Shown piece by piece: positions 38,023-51,118 of a stretch of DNA of 64,000 nucleotides; positions within the stretch are counted from its first letter, which is position 1, and every line of letters starts with the position of its first letter. Source of the DNA: Metallyticus violacea. Its lineage: Eukaryota > Arthropoda > Insecta > Mantodea > Metallyticidae. The DNA lies in assembly GCA_030762175.1 (NCBI GenBank), contig CM060834.1, positions 66,941,501-67,005,500 on the forward strand. The letters run 5' to 3'. Below the pieces are notes generated by a model. The model was given only the letters and a program-made list of their open reading frames with translations, ran no database searches and was not told the DNA's origin. A program made the translations under genes and the position numbers.

Positions 38023-41000
38023 TACTTGAGATAACTGGTTCTCTTTCATTATACTAGTTTGATAGCCTCAGCAAAGCATATTATGCGCAAAGAATCTCGA
38101 AAAGAAAAAAGTTTTTTTTTGAAGTTTGGAAACTTCGTTTGAATCACTTTTTTTCCGTTCTTATTTGAGATAACTGGTTCTCTTTCATTATACTAGTTTG
38201 ATAGGCTCAGTAAAGCATATTATGCGCAAAGAATCTCGAAAAGAAAAAAAATTTTTTCGAAGTTTGGAATCGTCGTTTGAATCACTTTTTTCCGTTCTTA
38301 TTTGAGATTACTGGTTCTCTTTCATTATACTAGTTTGATAGCCTCAGCAAAGCATATTATGCGCAAAGAATCTCGAAAAAAAAAAATTTTTTTTCGAAGT
38401 TTGGAAACTTCGTTAGAATCACTTTTTTTCCGTTCTTATTTGAGATAACTGGTTCTCTTTCATTATACTAGTTTGATAGCCTCAGTAAAGCATATTATGC
38501 GCAAAGAATCTCGAAAAGAAAAAAATTTTTTTCGAAGTTTGGAAACGTCGTTTTAATCACTTTTTTCCGTTCTTATTTGAGATTACTGGTTCTCTTTCAT
38601 TATAGTAGTTTGATAGCCTCAGAAAAGCATATTATGCACAAAGAATCTCGAAAAGAAAAAAAATTTTTTTCGAAGTTTGGACACTTCGTTAGAATCACTT
38701 TTTTTCCGATCTTATTTGAGATAACTGGTTCTCTTTCATTATACTAGTTTGATAGCCTCAGCAAAGCATATTATGCGCAAAGAATCTCGAAAAGAAAAAA
38801 AATTTTTTTCGAAGTTTGGAAACTTCGTTAGAATCACTTTTTTTCCGTTCTTATGTGAGATAACTGGTTCTCTTTCCTTATACTAGTTTGATAACCTCAG
38901 AAAAGGATATTATGCGCAAAGAATCTCGAAAAGAAAAAAGTTTTTTTTCGAAGTTTGGAAACTTCGTTTGAATCACTTTTTTTTCCGTTCTTATTTGAGA
39001 TAACTGGTTCTCTTTCATTATATTAGTTTGATAGCGTCAGTAAAGCATATTATGCGCAAAGAATCTGGAAATGAAAAAAAATTTTTTTCGAAGTTTGGAA
39101 ACTTCGTTAGAATCACTTTTTTCCGTTCTTATTTGAGATAACTGGTTCTCTTTCATTATACTAGTTTGATAGCCTCAGGAAAGCATATTATGCGCAAAGA
39201 ATCTCGAAAAGAAAAAAAATTTTTTTCGAAGTTTGGAAACGTCGTTTGAATCACTTTTTCCGTTCTTATTTGAGATAACTGGTTCTCTTTCATTATACTA
39301 GTTTGATAGCCTCAGCAAAGAATATTATGCGCAAAGAATCTCGAAAAGAAAAAAATATTTTTTTCGAAGTTTGGAAACTTCGTTAGAATCCCTTTTTTTC
39401 CGTTCTTATTTGAGATAACTGGTTCTCTTTCATTATAATAGTTTGATAGGATCAGTAAAGCATATTATGCGCAAAGAATCTCGAAAAGAAAAAAAAATTT
39501 TTCGCAGTTTAGAAACTTTGTTTGAATGACTTTTTTTCCATTCTTATTTGAGATAACTGGTTCTCTTTCATTATACTAGTTTGATAGCCTCAGTAAAGCA
39601 TATTATGCGCAAAGAATATGGAAAAGAAAAAAAATTTTTTTCGAAGTTTGGAAACTTCGTTAGAATCACTTTTTTTCCGTTCTTATGTGAGATAACTGGT
39701 TCTCTTTCCATATACTAGTTTGATAACCTCAGAAAAGGATACTATGCGCAAAGAATCTCGAAAAGAAAAAAGTTTTTTTTCGAAGTTTGGAAACTTCGTT
39801 TGAATCACTTTTTTTTCCGTTCTTATTTGAGATAACTGGTTCTCTTTCATTATATTAGTTTGATAGCGTCAGTAAAGCATATTATGCGCAAAGAATCTGG
39901 AAAAGAAAAAAAAATTTTTTCGAAGTTTGGAAACTTCGTTAGAATCACTTTTTTCCATTCTTATTTGAGATAACTGGTTCTCTTTCATTATACTAGTTTG
40001 ATAGCCTCAGTAAAGCATATTATGCGCAAAGAATCTGGAAAAGAAAAAAAATTATTTTCGAAGTTTGGAAACTTCGTTAGAATCACATTTTTCCGTTCTT
40101 AATTGAGATAACTGGTTCTCTTTCATTATACTAGTTTGATAGCCTCAGTAAAGCATATTATGCGAAAGAATCTCGAAAAGAAAAAAGTTCTTTTTTGAAG
40201 TTTGGAAACTTCGTTAGAGTCACTTTTTTTCCGTTCTTATTTGAGATAACTGGTTCTCTTTCATTATACTAGTTTGATAGGCTCAGTAAAGCATATTATG
40301 CGCAAAGAATCTCGAAAAGAAAACAAATTTTTTCGAAGTTTGGAATCGTCGTTTGAATCACTTTTTTCCGTTCTTATTTGAGATTACTGGTTCTCTTTCA
40401 TTATACTAGTTTGATAGCCTCAGAAAAGCATATTATGCGCAAAGAATCTCGAAAAGAAAAAAAATTTTTTTCGAAGTTTGGAAACTTCGTTAGAATAACT
40501 TTTTTTCCGTTCTTATTTCAGATAACTGGTTCTCTTTCATTATACTAGTTTGATAGCCTCAGTAAAGCATATTATGCGCAAAGAATCTCGAAAAGAAAAA
40601 AAATTTTTTTCGAAGTTTGGAAACGTCGTTTGAATCACTTTTTTCCGTTCTTATTTGAGATTACTGGTTCTCTTTCATTATAGTAGTTTGATAGCCTCAG
40701 AAAAGCATATTATGCACAAAGAATGTCGAAAAGAAAAAAAATTTTTTTCGAAGTTTGGACACTTCGTTAGAATCACTTTTTTTCCGATCTTATTTGAAAT
40801 AACTGATTCTCTTTCATTATACTAGTTTGATAGCCTCAGCAAAGCATATTATGCGCAAAGAATCTCGAAAAGAAAAAAAATTTTTTCGAAGTTTGGAAAC
40901 TTCGTTAGAATCACTTTTTTTCCGTTTTTATTTGAGATAACTGGTTCTCTTTCATTATACTAGTTTGATAGCCTCAGCAAAGAATATTATGCGCAAAGAA

Positions 41001-41067
41001 TCTCGAAAAGAAAAAAAAATTTTTTCGAAGTTTGGAAACTTCGTTAGAATCACTTTTTTTCCGTTCT
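38023..41067 (+). repeat. Duplicated unit D2 (~3,045 bp, 22 monomers)
   Basis: The second copy of unit D repeats all the D1 marks at 3,044 to 3,045 bases: GGAAATGAAAAA near 39,066, GATAGGATCAG near 39,446, TTATGCGAAAGAATC near 40,158, and TTAGAGTCAC near 40,212. At its right end it continues into the GATAGGCTCAG long A-run monomer at 41,106, which completes the module truncated in D1. Unit E1 starts inside D2 at about 40,030. Confidence 0.88.
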
Positions 41068-41105
41068 TATTTGAGATAACTGGTTCTCTTTCATTATACT
41101 AGTTT

Positions 41106-41247
41106 GATAGGCTCAGTAAAGCATATTATGCGCAAAGAATCTCGAAGAGAAAAAAAAAAATATTTTTTCGAAGTTTGGAAACGTCGTTTGAATCACTTTT
41201 TTCCGTTCTTATTTGAGATTACTGGTTCTCTTTCATTATAGTAGTTT
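41106..41247 (+). repeat. Long monomer class (142 bp) with extended A-run
   Basis: The class is marked by GATAGGCTCAG, TCGAAGAG, a run of about eleven A, then TATTTTTTCG. Copies lie at about 1.52, 3.19, 13.99, 18.84, 24.24, 29.10, 32.98, 41.14, 46.69 and 56.39 kb. It closes the recurring five-monomer module described at 13,396 to 14,091. The right dyad arm after it is AAACGTCG in some copies and AAACTTCG in others, so this class has at least two sub-forms. Confidence 0.85.
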
Positions 41248-41479
41248 GATAGCCTCAGAAAAGCATATTATGCACAAAGAATCACGAAAAGAAAAAAAAA
41301 TTTTTTCGAAGTTTGGAAACTTCGTTAGAATCACTTTTTTTCCGTTTTTATTTGAGATAACTGGTTCTCTTTCATTATACTAGTTTGATAGCCTCAGAAA
41401 AGCATATTATGCGCAAAGAATCTCGAAAACAAAAATTTTTTTTTCGAAGTTTGGAAACTTCGTTAGAATCACTTTTTTT

Positions 41480-43560
41480 CCGTTCTTATTTGAGAACACT
41501 GGTTCTCTTTCATTATACTAGTTTGATAGGCTCAGTAAAGCATATTATGCGCAAAGAATCTCGAAAAGAAAAAAAAATTTTATCGAAGTTTGGAAACTTC
41601 GTTTGAATCACTTTTTTTCCGTTCTTATTTGAGATAACTGGTTCTCTTTCATTATACTAGTTTGATAGCCTCAGCAAAGCATATTATGCACAAAGAATCT
41701 CGAAAAGAAAAAAATTTTTTTTCGAAGTTTGGAAACTTTGTTTGAATGACTTTTTTTCCGTTCTTATTTGAGATAACTGGTTCTCTTTCATTATACTAGT
41801 TTGATAGCCTCAGTAAAGCATATTATGCGCGAAGAATATGGAAAAGAAAAAAAATTTTTTTCGAAGTTTGGAAACTTCGTTAGAATCACTTTTTTTCCTT
41901 TTCTTATGTGAGATAACTCGTTCTCTTTCCTCATACTAGTTTGATAACCTCAGAAAAGGATATTATGCGCAAAGAATCTCGAAAAGAAAAAAGTTTTTTT
42001 TCGAAATTTGGAAACTTCGTTTGAATCACTTTTTTTTCCGTTCTTATTTGAGATAACTGGTTCTCTTTCATTATATTAGTTTGATAGCGTCAGTAAAGCA
42101 TATAATGCGCTAAGAATCTGGAAAAGAAAAAAAATTTTTTTCGAAGTTTGGAAACTTCGTTAGAATCACTTTTTTCCGTTCTTATTTGATATAACTGGTT
42201 CTCTTTCATTATACTAGTTTGATAGCCTCAGTAAAGCATATTATGCGCAAAGAATCTCGAAAAGAAAAAAAATTTTTTCGAAGTTTGGAAACGTCGTTTG
42301 AATCACTATTTCCGTTCTTATTTGAGATTACTGGTTTTCTTTCATTATAGTAGTTTGATAGCCTCAGAAAAGCATATTATGCGCAAAGAATCTCGAAAAG
42401 AAAAAAGTTTTTTTTCGAAGTTTGGAAACTTCTTTAGAATTACTTTTTTTCCGTTCTTATTTGAGATAACTGGTTCTCTTTCATTATACTAGTTTGATAG
42501 CCTCAGTAAAGCATATTGTGCGCAAAGAATCTGGAAAAGAAAAAAAATTATTTTCGAAGTTTGGAACCTTCGTTAGAATCACTTTTTTTCCGTTCTTAAT
42601 TGAGATAACTGGTTCGCTTTTATTATACTAGTTTGATAGCCTCAGTAAAGCATATTATGCGCAAAGAATCTCGAAAAGAACAAAGTTTTTCTTTGAAGTT
42701 TGGAAACTTCGTTTGAATCACTTTTTTTCCGTTCTTATTTGAGATAACTGGTTCTCTTTCATTATACTAGTTTGATAGGCTCAGTAAAGCATATTATGCG
42801 CAAAGAATCTCGAAAAGAAAAAAAATTTTTTCGAAGTTTGGAATCGTCGTTTGAATCACTTTTTTCCGTTCTTATTTGAGATTACTGATTCTCTTTCATT
42901 ATACTAGTTTGATAGCCTCAGCAAAGCATATTATGCGCAAAGAATCTCGAAAAGAAAAAAAATTTTTTTCGAAGTTTGGAAACTTCGTTAGAATCACTTT
43001 TTTTTCCGTTCTTATTTGAGATAACTGGTTATCTTTCATTATACTAGTATGATAGCCTCAGTAATGCATATTATGCGCAAAGAATCTCGAAAAGAAAGAA
43101 AATTTTTTTCGAAGTTTGGAAACGTCGTTTGAATCACTTTTTTCCGTTCTTATTTGAGATTACTGGTTCTCTTTCATTATAGTAGTTTGATAGCCTCAGA
43201 AAAGCATATTATGCACAAAGAATCTCGAAAAGAAAAAAAATTTTTTTCGAAGTTTGGACACTTCGTTAGAATCACTTTTTTTCCGATCTTATTTGAAATA
43301 ACTGATTCTCTTTCATTATACTAGTTTGATAGCCTCAGCAAAGCATATTATGCGCAAAGAATCTCGAAAAGAAAAAAATTTTTTTCGAAGTTTGGAAACT
43401 TCGTTAGAATCACTTTTTTTCCGTTCTTAATTGAGATAACTGGTTCTCTTTCATTATACTAGTTTGATAGCCTCAACAAAGAATATTATGCGCAAAGAAT
43501 CTCGAAAAGAAAAAAAATTTTTTTCGAAGTTTGGAAACTTCGTTAGAATCACTTTTTTTC
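41480..43560 (+). repeat. 15-monomer unit F1 (~2,080 bp)
   Basis: GAGAACACTGG at 41,492 recurs at 43,572, and CATATAATGCGCTAAG near 42,102 recurs near 44,180. The CTCATACTAG, GGTTTTCTTTC and GGAACCTTCG marks recur at the same step of about 2,079 bases. The unit contains a deviant monomer with CATATAATGCGCTAAG, seen only in this region of the window. Confidence 0.85.
41803..41942 (+). repeat. Right-half-specific monomer class (GCGCGAAGAATATGG, CCTCATACTAG)
   Basis: This monomer links GCGCGAAGAATATGG, a GTGAGATAACTCG segment and CCTCATACTAG. The next monomer begins GATAACCTCAGAAAAG. I find the combination eight times, at about 41.9, 44.0, 47.5, 49.6, 51.8, 56.9, 59.0 and 61.2 kb, and nowhere left of 41.9 kb. 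A related form with CCATATACTAG occupies the cognate place in the left and middle parts, for example near 16.3, 20.3, 31.4, 36.7 and 39.7 kb. The spacing of the eight copies follows the 15-, 40- and 68-monomer duplications. Confidence 0.85.
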
Positions 43561-45575
43561 CGTTTTTATTTGAGAACACTGGTTCTCTTTCATTATACTA
43601 GTTTGATAGGCTCAGTAAAGCATATTATGCGCAAAGAATCTCGAAAAGAAAAAAAAATTTTTTCGAAGTTTGGAAACTTCGTTTGAATCACTTTTTTTCC
43701 GTTCTTATTTGAGAAAACTGGTTCTCTTTCATTATACTAGTTTGATAGCCTCAGCAAAGCATATTATGCACAAAGAATCTCGAAAAGAAAAAAATTTTTT
43801 TTCGAAGTTTGGAAACTTTGTTTGAATGACTTTTTTTCCGTTCTTATTTGAGATAACTGGTTCTCTTTCATTATACTAGTTTGATAGCCTCAGTAAAGCA
43901 TATTATGCGCGAAGAATATGGAAAAGAAAAAAAATTTTTTTCGAAGTTTGGAAACTTAGTTAGAATCACTTTTTTTCCGTTCTTATGTGAGATAACTCGT
44001 TCTCTTTCCTCATACTAGTTTGATAACCTCAGAAAAGCATATTATGCGCAAAGAATCTCGAAAAGAAAAAAGTTTTTTTTCGAAATTTGGAAACTTCGTT
44101 TGAATCACTTTTTTTTCCGTTCTTATTTGAGATAACTGGTTCTCTTTCATTATATTAGTTTGATAGCGTCAGTAAAGCATATAATGCGCTAAGAATCTGG
44201 AAAAGAAAAAAAATTTTTTTCGAAGTTTGGAAACTTCGTTAGAATCACTTTTTTCCGTTCTTATTTGATATAACTGGTTCTCTTTCATTATACTAGTTTG
44301 ATAGCCTCAGTAAAGCATATTATGCGCAAAGAATCTCGAAAAGAAAAAAATTTTTTTCGAAGTTTGGAAACGTCGTTTGAATCACTTTTTCCGTTCTTAT
44401 TTGAGATTACTGGTTTTCTTTCATTATAGTAGTTTGATAGCCTCAGAAAAGCATATTATGCGCAAAGAATCTCGAAAAGAAAAAAGTTTTTTTTCGAAGT
44501 TTGGAAACTTCTTTAGAATTACTTTTTTTCCGTTCTTATTTGAGATAACTGGTTCTCTTTCATTATACTAGTTTGATAGCCTCAGTAAAGCATATTATGC
44601 GCAAAGAATCTGGAAAAGAAAAAAAATTATTTTCGAAGTTTGGAACCTTCGTTAGAATCACTTTTTTTCCGTTCTTAATTGAGATAACTGGTTCGCTTTC
44701 ATTATACTAGTTTGATAGCCTCAGTAAAGCATATTATGCGCAAAGAATCTCGAAAAGAACAAAGTTTTTCTTTGAAGTTTGGAAACTTCGTTTGAATCAC
44801 TTTTTTTCCGTTCTTATTTGAGATAACTGGTTCTCTTTCATTATACTAGTTTGATAGGCTCAGTAAAGCATATTATGCGCAAAGAATCTCGAAAAGAAAA
44901 AAAATTTTTTCTAAGTTTGGAATCGTCGTTTGAATCACTTTTTTCCGTTCTTATTTGAGATTACTGATTCTCTTTCATTATACTAGTTTGATAGCCTCAG
45001 CAAAGCATATTATGCGCAAAGAATCTCGAAAAGAAAAAAAATTTTTTTCGAAGTTTGGAAACTTCGTTAGAATCACTTTTTTTCCGTTCTTATTTGAGAT
45101 AACTGGTTATCTTTCATTATACTAGTTTGATAGCCTCAGTAAAGCATATTATGCGCAAAGAATCTCGAAAAGAAAAAAAATTTTTTTCGAAGTTTGGAAA
45201 CGTCGTTTGAATCACTTTTTTCCGTTCTTATTTGAGATTACTGGTTCTCTTTCATTATAGTAGTTTGATAGCCTCAGAAAAGCATATTATGCACAAAGAA
45301 TCTCGATAAGAAAAAAAATTTTTTTCGAAGTTTGGACACTTCGTTAGAATCACTTTTTTCCGATCTTATTTGAAATAACTGATTTTCTTTCATTATACTA
45401 GTTTGATAGCCTCAGCAAAGCATATTATGCGCAAAGAATCTCGAAAAGACAAAAAATTTTTTCGAAGTTTGGAAACTTCGTTAGAATCACTTTTTTTCCG
45501 TTCTTAATTGAGATAACTGGTTCTCTTTCATTATACTAGTTTGATAGCCTCAACAAAGAATATTATGCGCAAAGA
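43561..45575 (+). repeat. 15-monomer unit F2, truncated at the E1/E2 junction
   Basis: This is the second copy of F. It is cut off about half a monomer before its expected end by the junction with E2. It differs from F1 in several places: AAACTTAGTTAG near 43,959, GAAAAGCATATT in place of GAAAAGGATATT near 44,032, TTTTCTAAGTTTGG near 44,906, and CTCGATAAGAAAA near 45,302. Confidence 0.82.
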
Positions 45576-48500
45576 ATCTGGAAAAGAAAAAAAATTATTT
45601 TCGAAGTTTGGAAACTTCGTTAGAATCACATTTTTCCGTTCTTAATTGAGATAACTGGTTCTCTTTCATTATACTAGTTTGATAGCCTCAGTAAAGCATA
45701 TTATGCGAAAGAATCTCGAAAAGAAAAAAGTTCTTTTTTGAAGTTTGGAAACTTCGTTAGAGTCACTTTTTTTCCGTTCTTATTTGAGATAACTGGTTCT
45801 CTTTCATTATACTAGTTTGATAGGCTCAGTAAAGCATATTATGCGCAAAGAATCTCGAAAAGAAAACAAATTTTTTCGAAGTTTGGAATCGTCGTTTGAA
45901 TCACTTTTTTCCGTTCTTATTTGAGATTACTGGTTCTCTTTCATTATACTAGTTTAATAGCCTCAGAAAAGCATATTATGCGCAAAGAATCTCGAAAAGA
46001 AAAAAAATTTTTTTCGAAGTTTGGAAACTTCGTTAGAATCACTTTTTTTCCGTTCTTATTTCAGATAACTGGTTCTCTTTCATTATACTAGTTTGATAGC
46101 CTCAGTAAAGCATATTATGCGCAAAGAATCTCGAAAAGAAAAAAAATTTTTTTCGAAGTTTGGAAACGTCGTTTGAATCACTTTTTTCCGTTCTTATTTG
46201 AGATTACTGGTTCTCTTTCATTATAGTAGTTTGATAGCCTCAGAAAAGCATATTATGCACAAAGAATGTCGAAAAGAAAAAAAATTTTTTTCGAAGTTTG
46301 GACACTTCGTTAGAATCACTTTTTTTCCGATCTTATTTGAAATAACTGATTCTCTTTCATTATACTAGTTTGATAGCCTCAGCAAAGCATATTATGCGCA
46401 AAGAATCTCGAAAAGAAAAAAAATTTTTTCGAAGTTTGGAAACTTCGTTAGAATCACTTTTTTTCCGTTTTTATTTGAGATAACTGGTTCTCTTTCATTA
46501 TACTAGTTTGATAGCCTCAGCAAAGAATATTATGCGCAAAGAATCTCGAAAAGAAAAAATAATTTTTTCGAAGTTTGGAAACTTCGTTAGAATCACTTTT
46601 TTTCCGTTCTTATTTGAGATAACTGGTTCTCTTTCATTATACTAGTTTGATAGGCTCAGTAAAGCATATTATGCGCAAAGAATCTCGAAGAGAAAAAAAA
46701 AAATATTTTTTCGAAGTTTGGAAACGTCGTTTGAATCACTTTTTTCCGTTCTTATTTGAGATTACTGGTTCTCTTTCATTATAGTAGTTTGATAGCCTCA
46801 GAAAAGCATATTATGCACAAAGAATCACGAAAAGAAAAAAAAATTTTTTCGAAGTTTGGAAACTTCGTTAGAATCACTTTTTTTCCGTTTTTATTTGAGA
46901 TAACTGGTTCTCTTTCATTATACTAGTTTGATAGCCTCAGAAAAGCATATTATGCGCAAAGAATCTCGAAAACAAAAATTTTTTTTTCGAAGTTTGGAAA
47001 CTTCGTTAGAATCACTTTTTTTCCGTTCTTATTTGAGAACACTGGTTCTCTTTCATTATACTAGTTTGATAGGCTCAGTAAAGCATATTATGCGCAAAGA
47101 ATCTCGAAAAGAAAAAAAAATTTTATCGAAGTTTGGAAACTTCGTTTGAATCACTTTTTTTCCGTTCTTATTTGAGATAACTGGTTCTCTTTCATTATAC
47201 TAGTTTGATAGCCTCAGCAAAGCATATTATGCACAAAGAATCTCGAAAAGAAAAAAATTTTTTTTCGAAGTTTGGAAACTTTGTTTGAATGACTTTTTTT
47301 CCGTTCTTATTTGAGATAACTGGTTCTCTTTCATTATACTAGTTTGATAGCCTCAGTAAAGCATATTATGCGCGAAGAATATGGAAAAGAAAAAAAATTT
47401 TTTTCGAAGTTTGGAAACTTCGTTAGAATCACTTTTTTTCCTTTTCTTATGTGAGATAACTCGTTCTCTTTCCTCATACTAGTTTGATAACCTCAGAAAA
47501 GGATATTATGCGCAAAGAATCTCGAAAAGAAAAAAGTTTTTTTTCGAAATTTGGAAACTTCGTTTGAATCACTTTTTTTCCGGTCTTATTTGAGATAACT
47601 GGTTCTCTTTCATTATATTAGTTTGATAGCGTCAGTAAAGCATATAATGCGCTAAGAATCTGGAAAAGAAAAAAAATTTTTTTCGAAGTTTGGAAACTTC
47701 GTTAGAATCACTTTTTTCCGTTCTTATTTGATATAACTGGTTCTCTTTCATTATACTAGTTTGATAGCCTCAGTAAAGCATATTATGCGCAAAGAATCTC
47801 GAAAAGAAAAAAAATTTTTTCGAAGTTTGGAAACGTCGTTTGAATCACTATTTCCGTTCTTATTTGAGATTACTGGTTTTCTTTCATTATAGTAGTTTGA
47901 TAGCCTCAGAAAAGCATATTATGCGCAAAGAATCTCGAAAAGAAAAAAGTTTTTTTTCGAAGTTTGGAAACTTCTTTAGAATTACTTTTTTTCCGTTCTT
48001 ATTTGAGATAACTGGTTCTCTTTCATTATACTAGTTTGATAGCCTCAGTAAAGCATATTGTGCGCAAAGAATCTGGAAAAGAAAAAAAATTATTTTCGAA
48101 GTTTGGAACCTTCGTTAGAATCACTTTTTTTCCGTTCTTAATTGAGATAACTGGTTCGCTTTTATTATACTAGTTTGATAGCCTCAGTAAAGCATATTAT
48201 GCGCAAAGAATCTCGAAAAGAACAAAGTTTTTCTTTGAAGTTTGGAAACTTCGTTTGAATCACTTTTTTTCCGTTCTTATTTGAGATAACTGGTTCTCTT
48301 TCATTATACTAGTTTGATAGGCTCAGTAAAGCATATTATGCGCAAAGAATCTCGAAAAGAAAAAAAATTTTTTCGAAGTTTGGAATCGTCGTTTGAATCA
48401 CTTTTTTCCGTTCTTATTTGAGATTACTGATTCTCTTTCATTATACTAGTTTGATAGCCTCAGCAAAGCATATTATGCGCAAAGAATCTCGAAAAGAAAA

Positions 48501-51118
48501 AAAATTTTTTTCGAAGTTTGGAAACTTCGTTAGAATCACTTTTTTTTCCGTTCTTATTTGAGATAACTGGTTATCTTTCATTATACTAGTATGATAGCCT
48601 CAGTAATGCATATTATGCGCAAAGAATCTCGAAAAGAAAGAAAATTTTTTTCGAAGTTTGGAAACGTCGTTTGAATCACTTTTTTCCGTTCTTATTTGAG
48701 ATTACTGGTTCTCTTTCATTATAGTAGTTTGATAGCCTCAGAAAAGCATATTATGCACAAAGAATCTCGAAAAGAAAAAAAATTTTTTTCGAAGTTTGGA
48801 CACTTCGTTAGAATCACTTTTTTTCCGATCTTATTTGAAATAACTGATTCTCTTTCATTATACTAGTTTGATAGCCTCAGCAAAGCATATTATGCGCAAA
48901 GAATCTCGAAAAGAAAAAAATTTTTTTCGAAGTTTGGAAACTTCGTTAGAATCACTTTTTTTCCGTTCTTAATTGAGATAACTGGTTCTCTTTCATTATA
49001 CTAGTTTGATAGCCTCAACAAAGAATATTATGCGCAAAGAATCTCGAAAAGAAAAAAAATTTTTTTCGAAGTTTGGAAACTTCGTTAGAATCACTTTTTT
49101 TCCGTTTTTATTTGAGAACACTGGTTCTCTTTCATTATACTAGTTTGATAGGCTCAGTAAAGCATATTATGCGCAAAGAATCTCGAAAAGAAAAAAAAAT
49201 TTTTTCGAAGTTTGGAAACTTCGTTTGAATCACTTTTTTTCCGTTCTTATTTGAGATAACTGGTTCTCTTTCATTATACTAGTTTGATAGCCTCAGCAAA
49301 GCATATTATGCACAAAGAATCTCGAAAAGAAAAAAATTTTTTTTCGAAGTTTGGAAACTTTGTTTGAATGACTTTTTTTCCGTTCTTATTTGAGATAACT
49401 GGTTCTCTTTCATTATACTAGTTTGATAGCCTCAGTAAAGCATATTATGCGCGAAGAATATGGAAAAGAAAAAAAATTTTTTTCGAAGTTTGGAAACTTA
49501 GTTAGAATCACTTTTTTTCCGTTCTTATGTGAGATAACTCGTTCTCTTTCCTCATACTAGTTTGATAACCTCAGAAAAGCATATTATGCGCAAAGAATCT
49601 CGAAAAGAAAAAAGTTTTTTTTCGAAATTTGGAAACTTCGTTTGAATCACTTTTTTTTCCGTTCTTATTTGAGATAACTGGTTCTCTTTCATTATATTAG
49701 TTTGATAGCGTCAGTAAAGCATATAATGCGCTAAGAATCTGGAAAAGAAAAAAAATTTTTTTCGAAGTTTGGAAACTTCGTTAGAATCACTTTTTTCCGT
49801 TCTTATTTGATATAACTGGTTCTCTTTCATTATACTAGTTTGATAGCCTCAGTAAAGCATATTATGCGCAAAGAATCTCGAAAAGAAAAAAATTTTTTTC
49901 GAAGTTTGGAAACGTCGTTTGAATCACTTTTTCCGTTCTTATTTGAGATTACTGGTTTTCTTTCATTATAGTAGTTTGATAGCCTCAGAAAAGCATATTA
50001 TGCGCAAAGAATCTCGAAAAGAAAAAAGTTTTTTTTCGAAGTTTGGAAACTTCTTTAGAATTACTTTTTTTCCGTTCTTATTTGAGATAACTGGTTCTCT
50101 TTCATTATACTAGTTTGATAGCCTCAGTAAAGCATATTATGCGCAAAGAATCTGGAAAAGAAAAAAAATTATTTTCGAAGTTTGGAACCTTCGTTAGAAT
50201 CACTTTTTTTCCGTTCTTAATTGAGATAACTGGTTCGCTTTCATTATACTAGTTTGATAGCCTCAGTAAAGCATATTATGCGCAAAGAATCTCGAAAAGA
50301 ACAAAGTTTTTCTTTGAAGTTTGGAAACTTCGTTTGAATCACTTTTTTTCCGTTCTTATTTGAGATAACTGGTTCTCTTTCATTATACTAGTTTGATAGG
50401 CTCAGTAAAGCATATTATGCGCAAAGAATCTCGAAAAGAAAAAAAATTTTTTCTAAGTTTGGAATCGTCGTTTGAATCACTTTTTTCCGTTCTTATTTGA
50501 GATTACTGATTCTCTTTCATTATACTAGTTTGATAGCCTCAGCAAAGCATATTATGCGCAAAGAATCTCGAAAAGAAAAAAAATTTTTTTCGAAGTTTGG
50601 AAACTTCGTTAGAATCACTTTTTTTCCGTTCTTATTTGAGATAACTGGTTATCTTTCATTATACTAGTTTGATAGCCTCAGTAAAGCATATTATGCGCAA
50701 AGAATCTCGAAAAGAAAAAAAATTTTTTTCGAAGTTTGGAAACGTCGTTTGAATCACTTTTTTCCGTTCTTATTTGAGATTACTGGTTCTCTTTCATTAT
50801 AGTAGTTTGATAGCCTCAGAAAAGCATATTATGCACAAAGAATCTCGATAAGAAAAAAAATTTTTTTCGAAGTTTGGACACTTCGTTAGAATCACTTTTT
50901 TCCGATCTTATTTGAAATAACTGATTTTCTTTCATTATACTAGTTTGATAGCCTCAGCAAAGCATATTATGCGCAAAGAATCTCGAAAAGACAAAAAATT
51001 TTTTCGAAGTTTGGAAACTTCGTTAGAATCACTTTTTTTCCGTTCTTAATTGAGATAACTGGTTCTCTTTCATTATACTAGTTTGATAGCCTCAACAAAG
51101 AATATTATGCGCAAAGAA
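45576..51118 (+). repeat. Duplicated unit E2 (~5,543 bp, 40 monomers)
   Basis: The second copy of unit E includes copies of F1 (about 47,023 to 49,103) and F2. Differences from E1 are few: AAAAAATAATTTTTTCG near 46,555, CCGGTCTTATT near 47,580, and TTTAATAGCC near 45,954. At its right end, near 51,118, the last monomer continues with CTCGAAAAG, whereas the same place in E1 switched to E2 sequence. Its portion from 47.15 kb onward is also the left part of unit G1. Confidence 0.9.

Larger units (their letters stand above)
40030..45575 (+). repeat. Duplicated unit E1 (5,543 bp, 40 monomers)
   Basis: Marks recur 5,543 bases to the right. The GAAAACAAAT monomer is at 40,322 and 45,865, GAGAACACTGG is near 41,492 and 47,035, and CTCATACTAG copies keep the same spacing. 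E1 takes in the last kilobase of D2 and two copies of the 15-monomer unit F. Private changes include GAGAAAACTGG near 43,711, where E2 has GAGATAACTGG. The junction with E2 is in the monomer at about 45,550 to 45,590, where CCTCAACAAAGAATATT is followed by CTGGAAAAG instead of CTCGAAAAG. Confidence 0.9.

Noticed and set aside
44377..44571. Identical 64-codon frame repeated at 14445, 24701, 44377, 49919 and 59346 (with near copies at 42298, 47840 and 57267)
   Set aside because: The identity follows from the large duplications of the array, not from selection on a protein. The first codon is a TTG inside GTTTGAATCAC.
50225..50240. RNA polymerase III B-box or tRNA-derived origin (GGTTCGC in some monomers)
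   Set aside because: Only GGTTC matches. The rest of the B box and any A box are missing, and the majority form is GGTTCTC.
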